From NCBI GenBank assembly GCA_007118555.1, contig SKRJ01000087.1:1-6907 (forward strand): a stretch of 6,907 bases of DNA, read 5' to 3'. The position numbers were made by a program, and so were the translations under genes. How positions within the stretch are numbered: position 1 is the stretch's first letter; each line of letters opens with the position of its first letter. The DNA is from Anaerolineae bacterium. Lineage in GTDB: Bacteria > Chloroflexota > Anaerolineae > UBA1429. The notes beneath the pieces are model-generated. The model made no database searches and was not told the DNA's origin. It saw only the letters and a program-made list of their open reading frames with translations. Shown piece after piece: positions 1 to 6,907 of this stretch.

Positions 1-413
1 GCCATCGAGACAACCCCGCGGCGGGGGTGCAGGTGCCCGGGGGCTCGGTGAGCCCCGGCGAGGCCACGGCCGATGCCGCCCTGCGCGAGGCCCGGGAGGA
101 GACGAGCCTCACCGGATTGACCCTGCTGGAGCACCTGGGCCAGCACACTCATGATCTGCTCAACTATACAGGCCTGCCCACGCGGCAGGTGCGCGATTAT
201 TATCATCTGCGGTGCGACCAGGCCACCCCCGAGCAGTGGCTGGCCTGGGAGACCGATCCCTCCGACGGCAGCCCCGGCCCCATCCCCTTTGTGGTATATT
301 GGGTACCGCTGGTCTCGGTCCCGCCGCTGGCCGGCGAGCTGGGTGCCCTGCTGGGCCGAATCGGTGGCAAAGAGATCCCGAGCGAGACCCTCACAGCAAG
401 GAGCGACTCTTGA
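1..413 (+). CDS. Nudix hydrolase, 5'-truncated by window edge
   Basis: This is the C-terminal part of a Nudix-superfamily hydrolase; the reading frame is open from base 3 and stops at TGA 411-413. The Nudix box lies at bases 42-110 and fits G-x5-E-x7-RE-x2-EE: GSVSPGE, then seven residues, then REAREE. The usual Gly near the end of the box is Ser. The lead-in AGVQVPGG is typical of the family. Nudix enzymes are soluble and cleave nucleoside diphosphates linked to another moiety, using the box glutamates to bind divalent metal. The substrate cannot be told from this fragment. Internal GTG 27 is not a credible start, because the conserved residues AAG before it are in frame and the fold needs upstream strands. 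The gene overlaps or abuts the methyltransferase gene downstream, so the two are probably co-transcribed. Confidence 0.88.
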   Translation, partial: HRDNPAAGVQVPGGSVSPGEATADAALREAREETSLTGLTLLEHLGQHTHDLLNYTGLPTRQVRDYYHLRCDQATPEQWLAWETDPSDGSPGPIPFVVYWVPLVSVPPLAGELGALLGRIGGKEIPSETLTARSDS

Positions 414-416
414 GGA
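398..416 (+). promoter_or_regulatory. Overlapping Shine-Dalgarno sequences at the Nudix/methyltransferase junction
   Basis: Two ribosome-binding motifs compete here. AAGGAG at 398-403 lies 6 bases before TTG 410, which overlaps the Nudix stop as TTGA. GAGGA at 412-416 lies 5 bases before ATG 422. Either places methyltransferase initiation at the Nudix stop codon, which suggests translational coupling. I prefer ATG 422 because the protein beginning MDIVQRTP is compact and TTG is a rare start, but the AAGGAG motif is the better one. Confidence 0.5.
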
Positions 417-421
417 ACCTG

Positions 422-1261
422 ATGGACATTGTGCAACGCACGCCTATGCCCGAGCCCTGGGCCGAGGGGGAAAAGATCCCCTGGAACGAGCCGGGGTTCA
501 GCGCCCGCATGTTGGCCGAGCATCTGAGCCAAGAGCATGACGCCGCCAGCCGCCGCACCGAGCGCATCGAGCAGCACGTGCGATGGATCCACGAGCAGGT
601 CTTGCGGGGACAACCGAGCCGCGTACTGGACCTGGGCTGCGGTCCGGGCCTGTATTCCCAGCGACTGGCCGCCCTGGGGCACGCATGCGTCGGCATCGAC
701 TTTGGCCCGGCGTCGATCGCCTATGCCCGCCGGCAGGCAGCCGCCAGCCAGTCCGATTGTACCTATATCGAGGGCGACATCCGGGCGGTAGACTATGGCC
801 CCGACGGTAGCTATGACCTGGCTATGCTGATCTATGGCGAGCTGAATGTGTTTCGCCGCGCCGAGGCCCTCTCGATCCTGCAAAAGGCGCGCCAATCCCT
901 CAAGCCCGGCGGTCGCCTGTTGCTCGAGCCCCACACCTTTGAGGCGGTGCAGGAGGAGGGACAGCGCCCATCCACCTGGTACACGAGCGAGGCGGGGCTC
1001 TTTTCCGAACGGCCGCACTTGGCGCTGTACGAAGCCTTTTGGCATGCCGAGCAGGCCGTCACCATACATCGCTACTCTATTGTGGACGCCGAGACGAGCG
1101 TCGTCACGCGCTATGCATCCAGCATGCAGGCCTATAACGAGGAGGGCTACCGCCGGCTGTTGGCCGACGCCGGGTTCGAGGGCGTCACATTCTACCCCTC
1201 GCTGTGGGGCGAGCCGGATCCGTCCCAGTCGGCATTGGTGGCCATTGTCACGCAAACATAA
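422..1261 (+). CDS. Class I SAM-dependent methyltransferase
   Basis: This gene encodes 279 residues from ATG 422 (283 from the alternative TTG 410). SAM-binding motif I is VLDLGCGPG at residues 68-76. The acidic end of strand 2 follows in GIDFG (91-95). Motif II lies around EGDI...YDLAMLIYGELNVF (117-144), and the post-III region is SLKPGGRLLLEP (159-170). These give a Rossmann-fold methyltransferase of the broad type 11/12 class. The N-terminus contains EHLSQEHDAASRR (33-45), and the C-terminal half (from about 185) is a beta-rich substrate region rich in Trp, Tyr and His. There is no signal peptide or membrane segment, so it is probably cytosolic. The substrate cannot be predicted. An upstream extension of this frame to base 212 is only a shadow inside the Nudix gene. 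It follows the Nudix gene directly, likely as one operon. Confidence 0.92.
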   Translation: MDIVQRTPMPEPWAEGEKIPWNEPGFSARMLAEHLSQEHDAASRRTERIEQHVRWIHEQVLRGQPSRVLDLGCGPGLYSQRLAALGHACVGIDFGPASIAYARRQAAASQSDCTYIEGDIRAVDYGPDGSYDLAMLIYGELNVFRRAEALSILQKARQSLKPGGRLLLEPHTFEAVQEEGQRPSTWYTSEAGLFSERPHLALYEAFWHAEQAVTIHRYSIVDAETSVVTRYASSMQAYNEEGYRRLLADAGFEGVTFYPSLWGEPDPSQSALVAIVTQT

Positions 1262-1262
1262 G

Positions 1263-1286
1263 CGAGTGTCGTGAGCTTACGACTCG
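1263..1286 (+). other. Small hairpin after the methyltransferase gene (weak terminator candidate)
   Basis: CGAG at 1263-1266 pairs with CTCG at 1283-1286. T1267-A1282 and CGT/ACG (1270-1272/1279-1281) continue the stem around a two-base bulge, and GAGCTT forms the loop. No T-tract follows (the next bases are AAACGCG), so it is not a convincing intrinsic terminator. It starts just past the methyltransferase stop codon and may simply protect the mRNA 3' end. Confidence 0.25.
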
Positions 1287-1308
1287 AAACGCGTAAAAGA
1301 TTCCTTGC

Positions 1309-1337
1309 TTGACATTCTCATAGGTTGTTGGTAAAGT
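1309..1337 (+). promoter_or_regulatory. Sigma-70-type promoter for acs
   Basis: TTGACA at 1309-1314 is a perfect -35 hexamer. A 17-base spacer leads to TAAAGT at 1332-1337, which matches TATAAT at 4 of 6 positions. TG at 1329-1330 gives an extended -10 element. The predicted transcription start is near 1344, leaving a leader of about 275-280 bases before the acs start codon. It is the best promoter in this gap, and the upstream methyltransferase operon ends only about 50 bases before it. Confidence 0.65.
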
Positions 1338-1343
1338 AGGCGG

Positions 1344-1622
1344 CGGTTACGTTAGCGAATCCAAGCATATGCTTGCGAATTCGCAAGTCTTTGGGCGCAA
1401 AGAGAGGACCCGGTGTCGGGCCGCTACATGGGCGTAGCACAGGACATCTGACTTATCTCGCCATGTAGCATGGGGGCCAAAGCGGAAACCCGTGAGCATG
1501 CCCAACTCGCCAGAGCCTGGCTATGCTAGCAACCTCGGGAACCCGCGCACGCATCCTCAGGACTTGCGCCCATGGATACGCGGTTCTGAACCACTGTCAG
1601 ATAGACCAAAGGAGACCACGCA
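1344..1622 (+). promoter_or_regulatory. Long structured 5' leader of acs, class unknown
   Basis: The leader is about 275 bases without a convincing gene and contains several inverted repeats. A 5' element carries two overlapping palindromes (1362-1387). A rod-like hairpin pairs GCTACATGG (1423-1431) with CCATGTAGC (1461-1469). It is extended inward by CG/CG around bulged G1432 and outward by GGCC 1419-1422/1475-1478 across an asymmetric loop. AGCAT (1495-1499) and ATGCT (1523-1527) enclose CCAG/CTGG (1511-1514/1517-1520). GAACC(C)GCG (1539-1547) pairs with CGCGGTTC (1579-1586), with ATCC/GGAT (1553-1556/1574-1577) inside. The Shine-Dalgarno AAAGGAG (1608-1614) follows. I compared it from memory with the cobalamin, SAM, TPP, glycine, c-di-GMP, ZTP, fluoride and T-box cores and found no match. 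Function as a cis-regulator is inference. Confidence 0.4.
1362..1387. repeat. Two overlapping perfect palindromes downstream of the acs promoter
   Basis: CAAGCATATGCTTG (1362-1375) is a perfect 14-bp palindrome. CTTGCGAATTCGCAAG (1372-1387) is a perfect 16-bp palindrome. They share CTTG, giving alternating half-sites CAAG-CTTG-CAAG. The block sits about 18-43 bases past the predicted transcription start, a good position for a repressor operator. In RNA the second palindrome could form a 6-bp hairpin with an AATT loop, and CCAA/TTGG (1361-1364/1391-1394) could close the whole element. Confidence 0.6.
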
Positions 1623-3587
<1,965 letters not shown>

Positions 3588-3596
3588 CTCGCTAGT

Positions 3597-3640
3597 ACAG
3601 GGCGCACTCGTAGCCTGATGTGCTGCGAGTGCGCCCTTGT
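3597..3640 (+). terminator. Strong 15-bp hairpin between acs and the transporter gene
   Basis: GGGCGCACTCG (3600-3610) is perfectly complementary to CGAGTGCGCCC (3626-3636). TAGC/GCTG (3611-3614/3622-3625) extends the stem to 15 bp with one T-G wobble, leaving a 7-base loop (CTGATGT). A3599-T3637 and, past bulged T3638, CA/TG pairs extend it outward. The following run TTGTCATGT is only a weak U-tract. It starts about 10 bases after the acs stop. It could terminate acs transcripts, terminate partly so that the transporter is expressed by read-through, or stabilise the acs mRNA. Confidence 0.7.
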
Positions 3641-3684
3641 CATGTGTAATCGCATCTCATGTTTTCGTTCGAAGGAGGGCCGCC

Positions 3685-5031
3685 ATGACAACAGGCTCCT
3701 CGAGAGTCAAGAATCGCTGGCTGGTGGTGGTAGGAGCGGTGCTGATTCAGCTCTGTCTTGGCGCCATCTATGCCTGGAGCGTATTCACACCCTATCTGAC
3801 CGATCCTGCAGGGCCCTTTGCCTTTACCAGGACGCAGACCCAGGTCATCTTTTCCATTTCGTTGCTCAGCTTTGCCATCACCATGATCCTTGCGGGGCGC
3901 TGGCAGGCCCGGTCGGGCCCGACCATCGTTGCGCTGACGGGCGGCATCGTCATGGGCGCCGGCTATGCTCTGGCAGGCCTGCTGGGCGACGCCCTGTTTG
4001 GCCATTTCATCAACCAGATCCTCTTTATCGGCCTCGTGGCCGGTATCGGCATTGGGCTGGGCTATGTCTGCCCCATCGCCTGTGGCATGAAGTGGTTCCC
4101 TGACAAAAAGGGGCTTATCACCGGCCTGGCCGTGGCGGGATTTGGCTTTGGCGCCCTGTTCTGGATTCAGATTGCCGGTGACCTGGGCGGGCTCCTGGCC
4201 AACTTTGGCGTGCAGACGGTCTTTTTGATCTATGGCATCGCCTTTGCCGTCATCATCGCCATCGGCACCCTCTGGATGGTGAACCCGCCGGACGGCTACT
4301 GCCCTCCCGGCTGGGATCCCAACTGCCCGGTTCCCGGCGCCCCTACCTCGCCCACCCGCTCGGGCCCTGGCATTCGCGCCGGCGAGATGCTGCGCACCCC
4401 CCAGTTCTATGGCATCTGGGTCATGTTCCTCTTTGCCGCCATGGCCGGGCTCCTGGTCATTGGCAATATCGTTCTGTTCGGCATTGACGCGCTGCAAGAG
4501 AGCGGGTACACCCTGGCAGAGGCCACCGCCATCTCCGGGCTCGCCATGGCCGTGTTCTATGCGCTGGCCAACGGCGGTGGGCGTATCGCCTGGGGCGCCA
4601 TCTCGGACCGCATCGGCCGCAAAACGTCGCTGATCATCAACTGCGCCACCCAGGGCCTGATCATGATCGCCTTTTTCTGGATGGGCGGCATTCCCGTGTT
4701 GCTCTATCTGGGCACAACGATCATCGGGTTCAACTATGGCGGCTCCTTTGCCCTGTTCCCCACCATCACCGGCGACCTGTTCGGCACGGAGCATGTGGGC
4801 GAGAACTATGGCTGGGTGTTTACCTCCTACGGCGTGGGCGGTGTCATCGGCCCCATCATGGCGGCCGGTATCCGCGACTCGCTGGGGAGTTGGCTGGCAG
4901 GCTTTGTCATCGCGGGCGTGGCCTGCCTGATCGCGGCCGTGATCGGCTGGCGCCTGGCGCCGCCCCGTGAGGTGACCGAAGCATCGCCGGCGCGGTCCTC
5001 ATTGTCCGGCGCTTCGGAGAGCTCGCGCTGA
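3685..5031 (+). CDS. OFA-family (oxalate/formate antiporter-type) MFS transporter
   Basis: This 448-residue integral membrane protein has about 12 hydrophobic segments: for example TM1 at about 12-34, TM2 at 53-71 and TM4 at 112-133, with the last ending near 422. A longer central loop (about 198-235) carries NPPDGYCPPGWDPNCP. Family marks are GAIYAWSVF (26-34), KWFPDKKGLITGLAVAGFG (136-154) and the MFS signature GRIAWGAISDRIGRK (299-313). OFA members move small carboxylates such as oxalate, formate or pyruvate. I see no lysine in the TM10-TM11 region, where OxlT has its oxalate-binding Lys355, so oxalate is doubtful. Position after acs suggests acetate or a related monocarboxylate, which is inference. 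ATG 3685 is chosen because AAGGAGG (3672-3678) lies 6 bases upstream. An in-frame extension to 3637 would lie within the hairpin region and has no such site. Confidence 0.9.
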   Translation: MTTGSSRVKNRWLVVVGAVLIQLCLGAIYAWSVFTPYLTDPAGPFAFTRTQTQVIFSISLLSFAITMILAGRWQARSGPTIVALTGGIVMGAGYALAGLLGDALFGHFINQILFIGLVAGIGIGLGYVCPIACGMKWFPDKKGLITGLAVAGFGFGALFWIQIAGDLGGLLANFGVQTVFLIYGIAFAVIIAIGTLWMVNPPDGYCPPGWDPNCPVPGAPTSPTRSGPGIRAGEMLRTPQFYGIWVMFLFAAMAGLLVIGNIVLFGIDALQESGYTLAEATAISGLAMAVFYALANGGGRIAWGAISDRIGRKTSLIINCATQGLIMIAFFWMGGIPVLLYLGTTIIGFNYGGSFALFPTITGDLFGTEHVGENYGWVFTSYGVGGVIGPIMAAGIRDSLGSWLAGFVIAGVACLIAAVIGWRLAPPREVTEASPARSSLSGASESSR

Positions 5032-5068
5032 TCGCACCGCCCTGACGCAGCGACAACTCACAGCTTGA

Positions 5069-5110
5069 ACAGCCGGGAGTCCCACACCAGGGGCTCCCGG
5101 TTGTCTCTTG
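5069..5110 (+). terminator. Intrinsic terminator after the transporter gene
   Basis: ACAGCCGGGAGTCCC (5069-5083) pairs with GGGGCTCCCGGTTGT (5090-5104). The stem is 15 bp with two G-T wobbles and a 6-base ACACCA loop. CTCTTGTCC follows as a modest T-rich tail. It lies about 40 bases past the transporter stop and before the pduC promoter, so it most likely ends the acs/transporter unit. Confidence 0.75.
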
Positions 5111-5143
5111 TCCGCGCGCCATGGCGGTGGCCCCTGCGCATGA

Positions 5144-5172
5144 TTGGTCCGCGTGGGCAACTATGTTACAAT
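5144..5172 (+). promoter_or_regulatory. Putative promoter for the dehydratase gene
   Basis: TACAAT at 5167-5172 matches the -10 consensus at 5 of 6 positions. TTGGTC at 5144-5149 is a weak -35 (TTG conserved) at a 17-base spacing. The predicted start near 5179 gives a short leader of about 43 bases, which leaves no room for a cobalamin riboswitch. The upstream terminator makes a promoter here necessary if the gene is expressed independently. The weak -35 suggests an activator could be needed. Confidence 0.45.
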
Positions 5173-5221
5173 GCCCGAGACCCCTGATTAGCCATAGCTC
5201 TTACCCGGAGTTGGACACCCT

Positions 5222-6907
5222 ATGCGAGGCTCGAAACGATTCGCCATCCTGGACGAACGCCCCATCCAGCAGGATTCCTTTGTACACGAGTGGCCCGAGG
5301 TGGGTCTGATCGTCAGCGACGGCCCCTCCGACCCCAAACCGGGCCTCGTCCTGCAAGAGGGACGCGTCGTCGAGATGGATGGCGTGCCCCGCGAGCGGAT
5401 GGACCTGCTCGACAAGTTCATCGCGAACCATGCCCTCGACCTTGCCGTCGCGCCGCTGGCCATGAGCACCCCCTCCGAGACCATCGCCCGCATGTTGCTG
5501 GATGTGGATGTGCCCCGGGCCGAGATCGCGCGGCTGGTGGCGGGCTGCACCGCCGCCAAGCTGGTCGAGATCGTGGGGCACCTGAACGTGCTCGAGATGA
5601 TGATGGCCCTGGCCAAGATGCGGGTACGCCGCACCCCGGCCAATCAGGCCCACGTCACCAACCGCAAGGAGCACCCCGCCCTGCTGGCGGCCGACGCCGC
5701 AGAGGCCGCCCTGCGTGGCTTTGCCGAAGTCGAGACCACCGTGGGCGTCGCGCGCCATGCGCCCCTGAACGCCCTGGCGATCCTCGTTGGCTCGCAGGTG
5801 GGCCGCCCCGGCGTGCTCACCCAATGCGCCGTGGAGGAGGGCGTCAGCCTGCGCCTGGGGTTCAAGGGGCTCACCAGCTATGCCGAGACCCTGTCGGTGT
5901 ATGGCACGGCGGGGGCCTTTGTCGATGGCGACGACACGCCCTGGTCCAAGGCGTTCCTGGCGTCGGCCTATGCCTCGCGCGGCATCAAGACGCGCTTTAC
6001 CTCGGGCACCGGCTCCGAGGCGCTCATGGGCCACAGCGAGGGCCGCTCGATGCTCTATCTCGAGGCGCGCTGTCTGTTGGTGACCCGGGGGGCCGGCAGC
6101 CAGGGGGTGCAGAACGGCTCGATCAGTTGCGTCGCCCTGCCCGAGTCGCTGCCCGGCGGGGTGCGTGTCATCCTGGCCGAGAACCTGCTGGCCGCCATGC
6201 TCAACCTGGAGGTGGCGGCCGGCAACGACGCCCTGGCCAGCCATTCGGAGATGCGCAAGACGGCCAAGCTGATGTGCCAGTTTCTGCCCGGCGCCGACTT
6301 TGTGCACTCGGGGTTTGGCGCCATCCCCCGCTATGACAACCTGTTCGGCGGTGGTTGTTTCGACACCAGCGAGTACGATGACTATTATGTCGTCCAACGC
6401 GACATGCAGGTGGATGCCGGCATCCACCCCATCCGCGAGGAGGAGGCGTTGGCGGTGCGCGAGCGGGGCGCTCGCGTCCTGCAGGATGTCTATGTCCAGA
6501 TGGGGCTGCCGCCCATCACGGATGAGGAGATCGACGCCGCCGTCACGGCCAATGACAGTCGCGACATGCCCGATCGGGATGTGGCCGGGGACCTGGCCGC
6601 GGCCGACGCATTCCTGCGCGACGATCGTACCCTGCTGGACGTGGCCCGCGCGCTCGATGCCGCCGGCCACACCGAGGTCGCTGGGCATCTGATGGAGCTG
6701 GCACGCCAACGGGCCTTGGGCGACTATTTGCAGCCCGCGGCCATATTCGACGAGCTGTGGCACGTCCTCAGCGGTATCAACGACCCCAACGATTATCAGG
6801 GCCCCGGGACGGGCTACCGCCTGCAGGGAGAGCGCTGGGCCCGCGTGCAGGACATTCCCCAGGCCACGCCGCCCGAGGCCTTCTTGGAGGGGCAGGGCGA
6901 GCACGCC
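5222..6907 (+). CDS. pduC: B12-dependent propanediol/glycerol dehydratase large subunit, 3' end beyond window
   Basis: The frame is open from ATG 5222 to the window end: 562 codons, no stop. The protein begins MRGSKRF, very like MRSKRF of Klebsiella diol dehydratase alpha subunit (554 residues), and aligns with it from memory almost without gaps. The enzyme uses adenosylcobalamin to convert 1,2-propanediol to propionaldehyde or glycerol to 3-hydroxypropionaldehyde, and needs medium and small subunits. Active-site and K+-site residues are kept with a +1 offset: His144, Glu171, Glu222, Gln297, Asp336 and Ser363 (Klebsiella 143, 170, 221, 296, 335, 362). Conserved blocks include GSQVGRPGVLTQC (190-202), DGDDTPWSK (235-243), FTSGTGSE (259-266), MLYLEARC (277-284) and GYRLQGERW near the end. 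Klebsiella Gln336 is Ala337 here. GGAG (5207-5210) lies 11 bases before the ATG. No microcompartment targeting sequence is expected on this subunit, and partner subunits are not visible. Confidence 0.95.
   Translation, partial: MRGSKRFAILDERPIQQDSFVHEWPEVGLIVSDGPSDPKPGLVLQEGRVVEMDGVPRERMDLLDKFIANHALDLAVAPLAMSTPSETIARMLLDVDVPRAEIARLVAGCTAAKLVEIVGHLNVLEMMMALAKMRVRRTPANQAHVTNRKEHPALLAADAAEAALRGFAEVETTVGVARHAPLNALAILVGSQVGRPGVLTQCAVEEGVSLRLGFKGLTSYAETLSVYGTAGAFVDGDDTPWSKAFLASAYASRGIKTRFTSGTGSEALMGHSEGRSMLYLEARCLLVTRGAGSQGVQNGSISCVALPESLPGGVRVILAENLLAAMLNLEVAAGNDALASHSEMRKTAKLMCQFLPGADFVHSGFGAIPRYDNLFGGGCFDTSEYDDYYVVQRDMQVDAGIHPIREEEALAVRERGARVLQDVYVQMGLPPITDEEIDAAVTANDSRDMPDRDVAGDLAAADAFLRDDRTLLDVARALDAAGHTEVAGHLMELARQRALGDYLQPAAIFDELWHVLSGINDPNDYQGPGTGYRLQGERWARVQDIPQATPPEAFLEGQGEHA

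Noticed and set aside
212..421. N-terminal extension of the methyltransferase frame back to base 212
   Set aside because: It lies wholly within the Nudix gene in another frame, is rich in Arg, Gly and Pro as GC shadows are, and lacks family similarity.
1428..1451. 8-codon ORF MGVAQDI in the acs leader
   Set aside because: It has no ribosome-binding site at a usable distance and sits inside the 1419-1478 hairpin.
1470..1529. 19-codon ORF in the acs leader (MGAKAETREHAQLARAWLC) as a leader peptide
   Set aside because: There is no Shine-Dalgarno sequence before its ATG, it lies within predicted stems, and its codons show no run of one amino acid that would suggest attenuation.
1401..1586. T-box riboswitch (AGAGAG at 1401-1406 region and GGGAACCCGCG at 1537-1547 recall parts of one)
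   Set aside because: The essential T-box TGGNACC core is absent, there is no convincing Stem I specifier arrangement, and acs is not a usual T-box target.
3637..3665. Promoter for the transporter gene using TTGTCA (3637-3642) as -35
   Set aside because: TTGTCA is 5 of 6, but at 16-18 bases downstream only TGTTTT/ATGTTT is available as -10. TGTAAT (3645-3650) is too close to pair with it.
3640..4794. 384-codon minus-strand open frame opposite the transporter gene
   Set aside because: The predicted product is hydrophilic and repetitive in Gly, Ala, Asp and Gln with no family marks. The plus strand encodes an evident 12-segment transporter.
5201..6904. 567-codon open frame on the minus strand, and a 348-codon plus-strand frame at 5290-6336
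   Set aside because: Both overlap the pduC frame, which has full-length family similarity and an intact active site. Neither alternative shows a known motif.

Overview
The window is a GC-rich bacterial chromosomal segment with ordinary bacterial punctuation: Shine-Dalgarno sequences, sigma-70-like promoters and hairpin terminators. All five genes lie on the + strand. I cannot assign a taxon securely. The high GC and the styles of the Nudix hydrolase and methyltransferase would suit Chloroflexota or a similar free-living heterotroph, but that is a guess from memory. I see no insertion sequences, phage genes, CRISPR array, tRNA or rRNA.

Layout. (1) 1-413 is the 3' part of a Nudix hydrolase gene. 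It is followed almost without a gap by a class I SAM-dependent methyltransferase (422-1261), probably translationally coupled. (2) 1262-1622 is a 361-base gap. It holds a good sigma-70-type promoter (consensus -35, 17-base spacer, extended -10). Downstream of it is a long, hairpin-rich leader of about 275 bases that I cannot match to a known riboswitch class. (3) 1623-3587 encodes a complete acetyl-CoA synthetase (Acs, AMP-forming). (4) A strong 15-bp hairpin separates acs from an OFA-family (oxalate/formate antiporter-type) MFS transporter at 3685-5031, which ends in a second strong terminator. (5) A new promoter at about 5144-5172 drives a gene starting at 5222 and still open at the window edge. 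It encodes the large (alpha) subunit of coenzyme-B12-dependent diol/glycerol dehydratase (PduC/DhaB type).

How the genes may work together. Acs activates acetate to acetyl-CoA. The neighbouring OFA transporter plausibly brings in acetate or another small monocarboxylate. The dehydratase converts 1,2-propanediol or glycerol to the corresponding aldehyde, which is normally carried on to propionyl-CoA or reduced. The three genes fit small C2/C3 carbon metabolism, but dedicated punctuation suggests acs(-transporter) and pduC are separate transcription units. The Nudix/methyltransferase pair looks unrelated.

The most interesting parts are the unexplained structured leader of acs, with two overlapping perfect palindromes at its 5' end, and the dehydratase. 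The dehydratase keeps every residue I could align to the known active site, yet has Ala at the position of Klebsiella Gln336, and it continues past the usual C-terminus. No wholly new system is demonstrated here.
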